The notes under the pieces are model-generated. The model was not told the DNA's origin, ran no database searches, and saw nothing but the letters and a program-made list of their open reading frames with translations. 63,102 nt of DNA from CAZTAK01 sp964611585 (GTDB lineage Bacteria; Pseudomonadota; Alphaproteobacteria; SHVP01): contig CAZTAK010000007.1 of NCBI GenBank assembly GCA_964611585.1, forward strand, positions 1 to 63,102, read 5' to 3'. Positions 8,735-17,487 of this stretch are shown one piece after another (position 1 is the stretch's first letter; the number at the start of each line of letters is the position of its first letter). The translations under genes were made by a program, and so were the position numbers.

Positions 8735-10534
8735 GTGACGAGACAGAGCGCGGACCCCGCCCCGCACCGGGCATCGACGCGCGTCCTGGTGACGCGCTTG
8801 CTCCGGGGCTATATCCGCAAACATTACGGGAAGCTGGGCATCGCCGCCGTGTGCATGGCACTGGTGGCGGCCGCGACCGCGACCAACGCTTGGATGATGG
8901 AGCCGGTGCTGGACGAGGTGTTCCTCAACCAAAACCGGACCATGCTGGTGATCGTACCGCTGGCCGTGCTGGCGGTCGCTATTATCAAAGGCATCGCCAG
9001 CTACTTTCAGGCCTATTTGATGAGCGTGGTAGGCCAGCGCATCATCGCCGAAATCCAAATCGAATTGTTCGCCCACCTGATGAAGGCCGACCTCGCCTAC
9101 TTCAACAACACCGCGACCGGCCGGCTGATTTCTAATTTCCTCAACGACGTGAATCTGCTGCGGGAGGCTCTGACCAAGGGACTGACCGGTATCGCCAAAG
9201 ACACGCTGATGGTTTCGTTTCTGGTGGCGGTCCTTTTCTATCAGGACTGGCGGCTCGCAATACTTACTTGCTTCGTCTTTCCGCTGGCGATCGTGCCGAT
9301 CCGGAAACTCGGGAAACGGATGCGCAAGGCCTCGACTCAAAACCAGGAACGCACAGGTGAGTTTTCGATCCTGCTCAACGAAAGTTTCGTTGGCGCCCGT
9401 CACGTCAAGGCGTACGGCATGGAGGATTACGAGACCGAGCGCGCCGCCCGGGCCAATGAATCGCGCCTCAAGGCTTTGTTCAAGGTGGTTCGCACCCGCG
9501 CTGCGGCGACCCCGCTGATGGAGTCGCTCGGCGGCCTCGCGATCGCGGTCGTCATCTATTACGGCGGCCTTCGCGTGATTTCGGGCGAGACCACGCCGGG
9601 CACGTTCTTTTCGTTCATCACCGCGCTTCTGCTGGCCTATCAGCCGTTGAAAAGCCTCGCCAATCTCAACGCCGCCCTTCAGGAAGGGCTCGCCGCGGCC
9701 GAGCGCGTGTTCACGATGTTCGATCATAAACCCGAGATCAAAGATGCGCCGGACGCTAAGGAACTGAAAGTCAGCACCGGTGCGCTCAGGTTTGAATCGG
9801 TCCACTACGCCTACGACGAAGTGGCGCCAGCGTTGAACGGAGTCTCGTTCGAGGTCCCTGCGGGCGAGACGGTGGCACTAGTCGGGCCGTCGGGTGCCGG
9901 GAAAACGACAATCCTAAATTTGGTTCCACGCTTTTACGACGTGACCACGGGGTGCGTTTCCGTCGACGGCGAGGACGTGCGCCAGGTAACGCAAGAATCT
10001 TTGCGCGCTAACATCGCGCTGGTGAGTCAGGAATCAGCGCTTTTCAACGACACGATCCGGGCAAACATCGCTTACGGCCGGCCCAACGCAACCGACGACG
10101 AAATCCGCGCCGCCGCCACATCCGCCGCCGCGCACGATTTCATCGTCGAGTTGCCGGATGGCTACGACACCGTTGCCGGCGAGGGCGGGGTGAAACTCTC
10201 CGGCGGCCAGCGCCAACGCGTCGCCATTGCGCGCGCGATGCTGAAGGACGCCCCGGTGCTGCTGCTTGACGAAGCGACCTCGGCGCTCGACACAGAATCC
10301 GAGCGCCAGGTGCAGGCCGCGCTTGCCGAACTCAGCCGCGGGCGCACCACCGTCATCGTCGCCCACCGGCTGTCCACCGTGATCGATGCCGACTGTATTT
10401 ACGTCCTCGACGCCGGCACTATTCGCGAATCGGGAACCCACGCCGAACTCCTCGCCCGCGGTGGGCTCTACGCCAAGCTCTATGCGCTGCAAGGCACGCC
10501 CAGCGACGAGGGCCAGAACCGCGCCCAGGCCTGA
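8735..10534 (+). CDS. msbA: MsbA-like ABC exporter (permease-ATPase fusion)
   Basis: This 599-residue half-transporter would work as a homodimer in the inner membrane. The N-terminal six-helix domain is followed by the ATPase: Walker A GPSGAGKTT at 384-392, LSGGQ at 488-492, Walker B VLLLDE at 508-513, and the H-loop AHRLST near 546. MsbA flips lipid A-core across the inner membrane; here the gene leads a run with DUF374, lpxK and lpxL, supporting that role. The start chosen is a GTG preceded by AAGGGA. An ATG at 8573 would add 54 low-complexity residues and overlap the divergent gene. Confidence 0.9.
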   Translation: MTRQSADPAPHRASTRVLVTRLLRGYIRKHYGKLGIAAVCMALVAAATATNAWMMEPVLDEVFLNQNRTMLVIVPLAVLAVAIIKGIASYFQAYLMSVVGQRIIAEIQIELFAHLMKADLAYFNNTATGRLISNFLNDVNLLREALTKGLTGIAKDTLMVSFLVAVLFYQDWRLAILTCFVFPLAIVPIRKLGKRMRKASTQNQERTGEFSILLNESFVGARHVKAYGMEDYETERAARANESRLKALFKVVRTRAAATPLMESLGGLAIAVVIYYGGLRVISGETTPGTFFSFITALLLAYQPLKSLANLNAALQEGLAAAERVFTMFDHKPEIKDAPDAKELKVSTGALRFESVHYAYDEVAPALNGVSFEVPAGETVALVGPSGAGKTTILNLVPRFYDVTTGCVSVDGEDVRQVTQESLRANIALVSQESALFNDTIRANIAYGRPNATDDEIRAAATSAAAHDFIVELPDGYDTVAGEGGVKLSGGQRQRVAIARAMLKDAPVLLLDEATSALDTESERQVQAALAELSRGRTTVIVAHRLSTVIDADCIYVLDAGTIRESGTHAELLARGGLYAKLYALQGTPSDEGQNRAQA

Positions 10535-10549
10535 GCCCGGAGCACAACC

Positions 10550-11287
10550 ATGAGCCTCGCCAAGGCCATCGCCCGCAACGAGGGCGCCCGCAGCTTCCTG
10601 TGCCGGCTCGCGGCCCTGTACATCCGCCTGGTGCACTGGACCGGGCGATGGCAATTCATCGACCAAGACGCGGCGATGCAGACGCTCGCCGACAACAGCC
10701 CGGCGATCATGGCGTTCTGGCACGGACGTATCTTGATGATGGCGGCGATTTGGCCGAAGCGGTACCCCCTCAACATGCTGATCTCTCAGCACCGCGACGG
10801 CGAACTGATCGCGCGCACCATCGGTTATTTTGGATTCGAGGCGGTGCGCGGTTCCACCACCAAAGCCGGCGTGCAAGCCCTTCGCACCCTGGTTCGCGGA
10901 CTTGGGCAAGGCGTCTATGCGGGCGTGACCCCGGACGGTCCGCACGGGCCGCGGATGAGGGCCTCGGACGGGGTCATTGCGGTGGCGCGGTTGTCGGGCG
11001 CAGCAGTGGTGCCGATCAGCTATTCCGCGTCCTGGCGGATTGTACTGTCGAGTTGGGATCGGTTCATCGTGCCGTTACCGTTCACCCGCGGTGTGGTGGT
11101 ATACGGCGAGCCGGTCCGCGTCGCCCGCAATGCCGACGAAGACGCGCGCGAGGCCGCGCGGCGCACCCTCGAAGACCGCCTCAACGCCATCACTGCCGAC
11201 GCCGACCGGGCTTGCGGCCATGAAAGCGTGGCGCCCGCGCCCGAGCCCCGTTCCCTCGGCGAAGGCCATGCCCGCCTCGGCCCCTGA
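10550..11287 (+). CDS. DUF374 lysophospholipid acyltransferase-family protein
   Basis: This 245-residue protein has the DUF374 signature: 'FWHGRILMM' near residue 60 (the acyltransferase His region), 'GYFGFEAVRGSTTKAG', and 'TPDGPHGPRMRASDG'. DUF374 proteins belong to the LPLAT superfamily and are typically encoded beside lipid A and Kdo genes in alphaproteobacteria. Their acyl acceptor is not generally known. It lies 15 nt after the exporter and 14 nt before lpxK, so all three are probably co-transcribed. The waaA gene that often sits directly after it is absent. Confidence 0.85.
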   Translation: MSLAKAIARNEGARSFLCRLAALYIRLVHWTGRWQFIDQDAAMQTLADNSPAIMAFWHGRILMMAAIWPKRYPLNMLISQHRDGELIARTIGYFGFEAVRGSTTKAGVQALRTLVRGLGQGVYAGVTPDGPHGPRMRASDGVIAVARLSGAAVVPISYSASWRIVLSSWDRFIVPLPFTRGVVVYGEPVRVARNADEDAREAARRTLEDRLNAITADADRACGHESVAPAPEPRSLGEGHARLGP

Positions 11288-11301
11288 GGCGGGGTTCGAT
11301 C

Positions 11302-12279
11302 ATGCGAACGCCTGAATTCTGGCGGGCAGGGCATACGCTTTTGCCCACACTGCTGAGTCCGGCGGCCGCGATCTACGATATGGCGGGGCGGGCGCGGCGG
11401 GCGCTGGTGCGGCCTGTGCGCTCCGGGGTGCCGGTGGTGTGCATCGGCAACCTGGTGGCGGGGGGCGGCGGAAAGACCCCGGCGGCGCTGGCCGTTGGCG
11501 CCCGGCTGCAGGCGCGCGGGCAGATCGTGCATTTCCTCACCCGCGGCCACGGCGGGTCGTTGCCGGGCCCCGTGCGGGTTGACCTGCAACGTCACACGGC
11601 CCGTGAGGTCGGCGACGAGGCGCTGCTGCTGGCGGCGCGGGTGCCGACTTGGGTATCTCGCAACCGGCCGCGAGGCGCCGAGGCGGCCGTCGCCGGCGGC
11701 GCGGGCGCGATCGTAATGGACGATGGGTTCCAGAATCCTTCGCTTCACAAGGACCTGTCGCTGGTGGCCGTCGATGCCGGGTTCGGCATCGGCAACGGCC
11801 ATGTGATTCCGGCCGGGCCCTTGCGCGAGGTCCCGGGCCGCGCCCTGCAACGAGCGGCCGCGGTAATCTACGTCGCCGATCCGGCGGGCGCGCGCATTGC
11901 GCCGCCGCAAACCTTGGCCAACGTGCCGGTGCTGGCCGCGCATCTCGAACCGGCGCCCTCGGCCCACGGCCTGACCGGCGCCGCCGTCGTTGCCTTCGCC
12001 GGCATCGCCCGGCCTGGAAAATTCTTCGCGAGCCTGCGGGCGCTCGGCTGCGACCTCAGAGCCGCGCACGTTTTCGCCGACCACCACCGCTACCGCGAGC
12101 ACGAGATCATGGCGCTGGTGGAAGAGGCAGCGCACGAGGGCGCAAAGCTGGTCACCACCGAAAAGGACCACGTCCGCTTGCCGACGGAGGCCCGCGCCAT
12201 GACTGAGACCTTGCCTGTTACCCTCGAGTTCGAGGACGATGGCGCGCTCGACCGGCTGCTGGACCGCCTGCCCGCGTGA
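11302..12279 (+). CDS. lpxK: LpxK, tetraacyldisaccharide 4'-kinase
   Basis: This membrane-associated kinase phosphorylates the 4' position of the lipid A disaccharide, using ATP. It is 325 residues, the normal family length. 'CIGNLVAGGGGKTP' (P-loop, residues about 47-60) follows an N-terminal hydrophobic helix. 'LTRGHGG' and 'VMDDGFQNPSLHKDLSLVAVD' are LpxK hallmarks. The gene sits between DUF374 and lpxL in a plus-strand run, consistent with lipid A assembly. Confidence 0.95.
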   Translation: MRTPEFWRAGHTLLPTLLSPAAAIYDMAGRARRALVRPVRSGVPVVCIGNLVAGGGGKTPAALAVGARLQARGQIVHFLTRGHGGSLPGPVRVDLQRHTAREVGDEALLLAARVPTWVSRNRPRGAEAAVAGGAGAIVMDDGFQNPSLHKDLSLVAVDAGFGIGNGHVIPAGPLREVPGRALQRAAAVIYVADPAGARIAPPQTLANVPVLAAHLEPAPSAHGLTGAAVVAFAGIARPGKFFASLRALGCDLRAAHVFADHHRYREHEIMALVEEAAHEGAKLVTTEKDHVRLPTEARAMTETLPVTLEFEDDGALDRLLDRLPA

Positions 12280-12301
12280 AACACGCCAGCGCTGCCCGCC
12301 T

Positions 12302-13201
12302 ATGACCGACGACCTATCCGACACGCGGCCGCTGTCGCTGTCCCATTGGCTCGAAGCCGCCGGGGTGGCTGCGGCCGTCACCGTCTGCAGGCGGTTGTCA
12401 CTCGACCGCGCGTCGAACCTTGGCGGCCGGCTGGGCCGGACGATCGGTCCACGGCTCAGCATTCACCGCCGGGCGGTGCGGCATATCTCGCGGGCAATGC
12501 CGGAACTGGGCAGCGACGGCGCGGAAGAGGTCGCCCGCGGCATGTGGGAGAACCTCGGCCGCACCTTCGCCGAGTTCGCCAAGCTCGATACGCTCGACTG
12601 CTATGCCGGCGACGGGCGAATCGAAGTTGCCGGCATCGAACACATCGACCGCGTGCGCGAGGCCGGCGGCGGGGCGATCTTTTTTTCGGCCCACTTCGCC
12701 AACTGGGAAATTCTGCCGCTCTCGGTGACCCAGCGGGGCCTGCCGGTCAGCCTGGTGTACCGCAGCGCCAACAACCCCACCGTCAACGATATGATTTTGC
12801 GGATGCGCCGCCTTTCGACCGAAACCAACGTAGCCAAAGGGGCGGCTGGCGCCCGCCAGTTGATCAACATCATCAAGAACGGCGGCAGCTTGGGAATTCT
12901 GATCGATCAGAAACAGAATGCCGGAATCCCCGTCCCGTTCTTCGGGCGCGACGCGATGACCGCGCCAGCGATGGCGCAACTGGCCCTCAAGTTCGGCGTG
13001 CCGCTGATCCCGATTTCGGTAGTGCGGCGCGGCGGGGCGTGGTTCTCGGTGACGGTCTCGCCGCCATTGAAGATTGCCCCGACCAGGGACCGTGCCGCCG
13101 ACACGCTCGCGATCATGACCGAAGTCAACCGAATTCTCGAAACTTGGATCCGCGCCCACCCGGAGCAGTGGCTGTGGCTTCATCGCCGCTGGGCAGACTA
13201 G
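12302..13201 (+). CDS. lpxL: LpxL/LpxM-type lipid A late acyltransferase
   Basis: This 299-residue inner-membrane enzyme transfers an acyl chain from acyl-ACP to the Kdo-lipid A precursor. The catalytic H(x4)E dyad is visible as H131 to E136 in 'AHFANWE'. The C-terminus 'AHPEQWLWLHRRW' matches the family end. The start is the ATG 22 nt after the lpxK stop (MTDDLSD); a longer frame begins inside lpxK. Whether it adds lauroyl or another chain cannot be read from sequence. It closes the lipid A run. Confidence 0.92.
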   Translation: MTDDLSDTRPLSLSHWLEAAGVAAAVTVCRRLSLDRASNLGGRLGRTIGPRLSIHRRAVRHISRAMPELGSDGAEEVARGMWENLGRTFAEFAKLDTLDCYAGDGRIEVAGIEHIDRVREAGGGAIFFSAHFANWEILPLSVTQRGLPVSLVYRSANNPTVNDMILRMRRLSTETNVAKGAAGARQLINIIKNGGSLGILIDQKQNAGIPVPFFGRDAMTAPAMAQLALKFGVPLIPISVVRRGGAWFSVTVSPPLKIAPTRDRAADTLAIMTEVNRILETWIRAHPEQWLWLHRRWAD

Positions 13202-13506
13202 GGGCGCAAGCGACTATTTCGGCCCCTTGATGCCAGCCCGCACCCCAGGAGCATTTTGTCAGCTTTCAATTCCTTCCGGCGATCGATCCCGGTTGCGGCG
13301 GGCCCCAACGCCGGACTTGATCCCTTGGTACCGCATCCGTTCAGGCGGAATCGGTTTCGGCGATCCCTGAACGGGAGAAGGTGGCTCAAAACCCGCCAAG
13401 ACTGAAGCCTTCCCGGCGGATCGACCGGCAGCGGCGATTATTCGTTCGAATATCATCGGATGATTGAGGGCTTGGGCCGTGATTCTTTCCGCCCCTTGCC
13501 TTTGAA
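13202..13506. other. Gene-free interval after lpxL
   Basis: About 305 nt separate the convergent ends of lpxL and the alpha/beta hydrolase gene. The only recognisable content is one copy of the dispersed palindromic repeat at 13331-13374. Open frames here have atypical composition and no family resemblance. No clear terminator with a T tract was found. Confidence 0.6.
13331..13374 (-). repeat. Dispersed palindromic repeat, copy 1
   Basis: On the minus strand this reads CCGTTCAGGGATCGCCGAAA then CCGATTCCGCCTGAACGGATGCGG. It matches the core of the elements at 22690-22754 and 47345-47406, with a few substitutions. It has a weak internal hairpin. It lies in the spacer between two convergent genes. 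Confidence 0.65.
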
Positions 13507-14295
13507 TCAGCGGGCGGCGATGAAATCCTTGACCTGCATGCTGAACCACTCCGGTTCGGTCCAGCAAAGCTGCGGCATGCCGTTTTCGCGCACGGTTTCC
13601 GTCGAGCCATCGACCAACGCGGCAGCGGCCCGATTCTCGGGCGCAAGCTTGTCGTTCTCTGCGGTCAGGAATAACACCGGCCCACGAAGCTGCGCGAGGG
13701 CAGAGGCAAAATCGTACCGCGCGACGGCCAGAAGACCCCAGTGCAGCCGGTCATAGACGCGCAACGTCTCCGATGCGGCCATCTGGATCTGGTCCACATC
13801 GCTATCGCGGCCGTAATTGTCGAGCCGGCTGCTCCAGACTTGCAAGAAATGCTGACCGTCACGGCGCACCGCCGGTTCGCCGAGAGCAACCGCGAAACTT
13901 TGCATCCGCTCTTCGCTCAGGAACGGCGTTCCCGAGAGCACCACATGGGTTGTCTTTTCACCGGCCTGGCGGGCGATTTCGACGGCAATCGCCGCGCCCG
14001 TCGCAAAACCGGCGACGGCGAATCGATCGACCCCGAGCGAAGACACGGCCGCCAGCAGCGGTTCCGCATAATCTTCAACCGCCGGCGGTTCCGGCGGCGG
14101 ACTCGATCCGCCGTAACCCGGCGTATCGATGGCAAAGGCGCGGCAATGCGCACCGAGGTGCGGCAGCGTGCGTTCGTACATGCGCGACGAAAGGGGCGTT
14201 TGATGCAACAGGATGACGGCCGGGCCTTTGTCACCGGAGGTCCGGTAATGAATCTGGCCGCCGCCGACATCGACATAGCCACAGCGAATATTCAT
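13507..14295 (-). CDS. Alpha/beta-fold hydrolase homologue without a serine nucleophile
   Basis: This 262-residue protein shows the alpha/beta hydrolase layout: 'VILLHQTPLSS' (oxyanion region, residues 27-37), 'AIDTPGYGGS', the nucleophile elbow and a late 'AENDKLAP' acid loop. The elbow reads G96-F-A98-T-G100, so the position normally filled by Ser, Cys or Asp is Ala, encoded by a clear GCG codon. It may be non-hydrolytic, or use another residue, as some HQTP-type relatives seem to. The start is the ATG after GGGAGAGG; an in-frame upstream extension of 57 residues looks non-coding. The gene stands alone. Confidence 0.8.
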   Translation of the reverse strand: MNIRCGYVDVGGGQIHYRTSGDKGPAVILLHQTPLSSRMYERTLPHLGAHCRAFAIDTPGYGGSSPPPEPPAVEDYAEPLLAAVSSLGVDRFAVAGFATGAAIAVEIARQAGEKTTHVVLSGTPFLSEERMQSFAVALGEPAVRRDGQHFLQVWSSRLDNYGRDSDVDQIQMAASETLRVYDRLHWGLLAVARYDFASALAQLRGPVLFLTAENDKLAPENRAAAALVDGSTETVRENGMPQLCWTEPEWFSMQVKDFIAAR

Positions 14296-14478
14296 CGGCC
14301 TCTCCCAGATAACTTCATGAGGCAAATCAAGGCATCGGCCTGCTCCGGCGATGTCCTCAAGAATGGAGGCGTCCCGAAGGGCGTCGACATTCCGAGCAAG
14401 CCGTTTGCGCTCCCTGATTCTATCGCAATTATCGAGCCGACCCCCGCACCGACCGAATAGCCGCAACAGGCGCCGCCG

Positions 14479-15354
14479 TCAGTTCCCCGCCGCCTCCATC
14501 GGGCCAACCAGCAATTGCGGATCGATCCGGGTCTTGAACCAGTTGATGCGCCAATCCAGGTGCGCGCCGGTGACCCGCCCGGTGGCGCCGACTTCGCCCA
14601 GTGGGTCGCCGGTTTCGAGAAAATCGCCCACGCCCACGTGCACCTTCGACATGTGCAGGAACGCTGACGTCACGCCGTGGCCATGATCGAGGATGACCGT
14701 GCCGCCGGTATAGAACAGATCGGTTTCCGCCAGCACCACCCGGCCCGGTGCCGGCGCCGTCACCGGCGTTCCCACCGGGGCGGCAACGTCAACGCCGAAA
14801 TGGGGCTGGCGCGGCTCGCCGTTCAGAACCCGCTGGCTGCCGAATACGCCCGAGATCGGGCCCCGAGCCGGCCACACGAAGCCGTCGCCGAACCAGGTCT
14901 CGGGCGAGGCAACCGCGCGCGCCACGCCGATGAGGGCATTTTCGCGGCGGATACGGTCGAGGAGCTCTTGCGGCGGCGTCACCTGTTTTGGCGGCAGGCC
15001 GTTGATGCGCTGGATATCGTACGCGCGCCGCGACACGGCGAGCGTGCGGGCGATCTCGCGCCCGCCGGACAAGCGCACCACAAGCGCCGATTCGTCCCCG
15101 TGATCGCGCCCGAAGCCGACCACGAACAGGCCCTCGGGCGAAACCATGATCGCGGCGCCGTCGAACAGGACCTCGGCGCCCGGTTCGGTGCGCCCGAGAA
15201 TCAGACCCCCTTGGGCGAATACCCCCGACAGCGACAGCCCCGGTGCCTCGATCGTCGCCGGACCGGGCACCGGCGCCGGGTCGTGGGCGGCCGCGGGCGC
15301 GATCCAAAAGCCAAGGACCAAGGCCGCGCAAAGAATGCGGCCCAGAACGCGCAT
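14479..15354 (-). CDS. M23-family peptidoglycan endopeptidase homologue, exported
   Basis: This 291-residue protein has a signal peptide (hydrophobic 5-20, cut near AAA-HD) and a C-terminal LytM/M23 domain. The first zinc motif is H185-x3-D189 in HFGVD, and H234 is in the 'FLHMSK' strand. The usual HLH motif reads H265-L-D267, so Asp replaces the second His zinc ligand; this 'HLDW' form recurs in proteobacterial M23 proteins. It should act in the periplasm on peptide cross-links or as an amidase activator. It follows a DUF2093 gene with no gap. Confidence 0.88.
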   Translation of the reverse strand: MRVLGRILCAALVLGFWIAPAAAHDPAPVPGPATIEAPGLSLSGVFAQGGLILGRTEPGAEVLFDGAAIMVSPEGLFVVGFGRDHGDESALVVRLSGGREIARTLAVSRRAYDIQRINGLPPKQVTPPQELLDRIRRENALIGVARAVASPETWFGDGFVWPARGPISGVFGSQRVLNGEPRQPHFGVDVAAPVGTPVTAPAPGRVVLAETDLFYTGGTVILDHGHGVTSAFLHMSKVHVGVGDFLETGDPLGEVGATGRVTGAHLDWRINWFKTRIDPQLLVGPMEAAGN

Positions 15355-15570
15355 TCAGTCCCGGTCTCCGGCACGCAGTTCCTGGTGCCGGCGCAGCGCG
15401 ATCTCGGCGCTGGAATAGGGTTCCTGCACGTCCGGGTTCCAGTAGCGCAATTCGTCGAGGGGAATCTTTTCGCCGGTCGTGGCGCACGTCACAAAGGCGC
15501 CGGGGCGGATCACATCGAAACTGCCGGCGTGGTACCGGAGTTTGGCCTCGCCGTGGGCCGGTCCGTGCAT
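15355..15570 (-). CDS. DUF2093 protein, copy 2
   Basis: This is a 71-residue alphaproteobacterial small protein. It starts MHGPAHGEAKLRY and has 'RPGAFVTCATTGEKIPLDELRYWNP', with a Cys-x3-Gly turn that could bind metal but has only one Cys. It is clearly paralogous to the 70-residue gene just upstream (15644-15856). It abuts the M23 gene, stop to start, and probably shares its transcript. Function unknown. The chosen ATG matches the start of the paralogue. Confidence 0.85.
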   Translation of the reverse strand: MHGPAHGEAKLRYHAGSFDVIRPGAFVTCATTGEKIPLDELRYWNPDVQEPYSSAEIALRRHQELRAGDRD

Positions 15571-15643
15571 CACGCCGGCGTCTTCCGGCGGCCGCGAAAA
15601 GCGGGAACCGGGCCGGACGAACGGCGATTTTCGGGAACGACCG

Positions 15644-15856
15644 TCATTCTCTCCCGCCTGCCGCCTCTTTGAGCCGGGCCTGGGCAATTTTGGCGCTCGC
15701 ATAGGCCTCTTGCAACTCGACGCTCCAGTAGCGCAGGTCCTGAAGCGGGATCGCCGCGCCGCTGACCGCGCAGCGCACGAATGTGCCGGGCTTTACCACT
15801 TCGAAGTTGGGGCTGAAGTAGCGCAGTTTGGCTTCGCCGTCCGCCGGTCCGTGCAT
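15644..15856 (-). CDS. DUF2093 protein, copy 1
   Basis: This 70-residue DUF2093 protein begins MHGPADGEAKLRYFSPNF and ends with an 'EAYASAKIAQARLKEA' helix. About half its residues match the next gene, so the pair arose by tandem duplication. Its ATG overlaps the xseA stop by 1 nt, implying translational coupling to exonuclease VII. DUF2093 has no known function; its place between xseA and an M23 peptidase is an observation, not proof of a shared role. Confidence 0.88.
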   Translation of the reverse strand: MHGPADGEAKLRYFSPNFEVVKPGTFVRCAVSGAAIPLQDLRYWSVELQEAYASAKIAQARLKEAAGGRE

Positions 15857-17394
15857 CAGAACAACTTTCCTTGACTACCGTTGCGTGTTCGCGGGCTGGG
15901 TTTGGCGCCGGCTTTCGGCCGGGCAGAGCCCGCGGGCGAGGTATCTTTCGGCGTTGCGCCATCATCGACGTGCGCGCCGACGCTGCCGTCGTGAAACTCT
16001 ATCATAACCGCCATGCCGGGGGACGCCCGCGCCGCCTCTTTCACGGGCTGCCCGGCGCCATCGCGGACCAGCGCGAAGCCGCGCGCCAGCACGTTTTGGT
16101 AGCCGAGACTGCCGAGAAGGCGCGCCGAGGCCTCGAGCCGCCGGACCCGGGTCTCCATCCGCCGCGCCAGGGAAGGCGAGAGCGCCTGCGCTGCATCCGC
16201 GACACACCGCCGCCGCTCGACCAGGCCCGCCGTCACCAGACCGGGCCGCAGACGCCCCGAGGCGCCCGCGAAGGCGGCGCGGTGGCGCGCGACTTCGCCC
16301 AGAAGCGCACGCGAGAGCCGCTGCCCGCCTGCCGTCTCACGGAATTGAAGCGCCTTGCGGTCGAGGCCGTGACGCAGCGTACGGCCCAACCGTGCGCCGG
16401 CGCCGTCGTAGCGCTGCTGGGCGATATTCAAGAGATCGCGCGGGTCGCGCAGTCCCCGCGCCGCGGCGCGTAATCCCGCCCGCGATTCGCTCATCAGCCG
16501 CGAAAGTGCCGCCATCAGACGCCGCCGCTGGCCCGCAATCTGATCGATCAGATCTTCGCGCACCGGGACCGCGAATTCGGCTGCCGCCGTCGGTGTCGGC
16601 GCGCGCAGGTCGGCGGCAAAATCAATCAGCGTGGTGTCGGTCTCGTGGCCGACCGCCGAGATCAAGGGAATCTCGCTTGCGGCCGCGGCGCGCACCACGA
16701 CTTCCTCGTTGAAGGCCCACAGGTCTTCGAGACTGCCGCCGCCGCGGCCGACGATCAGCACGTCGGGGCGGGGAACGCGGCCGCCTTCTGCCAGTGCATT
16801 GAAGCCTTCGATGGCGGCGGCGATTTTTTCCGCCGCGCCCTTCCCCTGCATCGGCACCGGCCACAAGAGGACCTGGCGCGGGAAGCGTTCGCGCAGGCGG
16901 TGAAGAATATCCCGAAAGACAGCGCCGGTCGGCGAGGTGACAACGCCGATCACGCTCGGCAGGTAGGGTAGGCGCTGCTTGCGGTCCGCATCGAACAAAC
17001 CCTCGGCGGCGAGGCTGAGGCGCAGTTTTTCGAGACGCGCCAGCAGTGCACCCTCGCCCGCGAGTTCGATGCTCTCGATAATGATCTGGTAGGTGGAGCG
17101 CGGCGGATAGGTCGTCACCTTGCCGACGGCGATGACCTCGGTTCCCTCCTCGGGCGGAAAACGCAGGCGTGCGTAAACCCCCTTCCAGCAGATCGAATCG
17201 AGGGTGGCTTTGTCGTCCTTGAGCTTGAAATAGACGTGGCCCGAGCGCGCCTGCGTGAGCTCGATCACCTCGCCCCGGACCCGCACCTGCCCGTATGAAT
17301 CTTCCACCGTCCGCTTGAGCGCGAAGGCAAGCTCGGAGACCGAATATTCAGGCGCGTTGCCGGAAGCGGAATTATCGGTGTCGGATTCGGTCAA
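15856..17394 (-). CDS. xseA: Exodeoxyribonuclease VII large subunit
   Basis: XseA, with the small subunit XseB, degrades single-stranded DNA from both ends. At 512 residues it is somewhat longer than usual because of a basic, Ser/Pro-rich tail (about the last 50 residues). The N-terminal OB fold ('VRVRGEVIELTQARSGHVYFKLKD') is followed by the catalytic domain with 'VVTSPTGAVFRDILHRL', 'IVGRGGGSLEDLWAFNEE' and 'ISAVGHETDTTLIDFAADLRAPTPTAAAE'. No xseB is in the window. It is divergent from purD, with about 93 nt between the starts. Confidence 0.95.
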   Translation of the reverse strand: MTESDTDNSASGNAPEYSVSELAFALKRTVEDSYGQVRVRGEVIELTQARSGHVYFKLKDDKATLDSICWKGVYARLRFPPEEGTEVIAVGKVTTYPPRSTYQIIIESIELAGEGALLARLEKLRLSLAAEGLFDADRKQRLPYLPSVIGVVTSPTGAVFRDILHRLRERFPRQVLLWPVPMQGKGAAEKIAAAIEGFNALAEGGRVPRPDVLIVGRGGGSLEDLWAFNEEVVVRAAAASEIPLISAVGHETDTTLIDFAADLRAPTPTAAAEFAVPVREDLIDQIAGQRRRLMAALSRLMSESRAGLRAAARGLRDPRDLLNIAQQRYDGAGARLGRTLRHGLDRKALQFRETAGGQRLSRALLGEVARHRAAFAGASGRLRPGLVTAGLVERRRCVADAAQALSPSLARRMETRVRRLEASARLLGSLGYQNVLARGFALVRDGAGQPVKEAARASPGMAVMIEFHDGSVGAHVDDGATPKDTSPAGSARPKAGAKPSPRTRNGSQGKLF

Positions 17395-17487
17395 AGGTCT
17401 TTGCTTTCGTCGGCGGACGGCGTGGGCACGAACCTATGATACAAGGTGGCGTCTTTCGGGCAATCAAGATGCGGACGCGAGGCGGGC

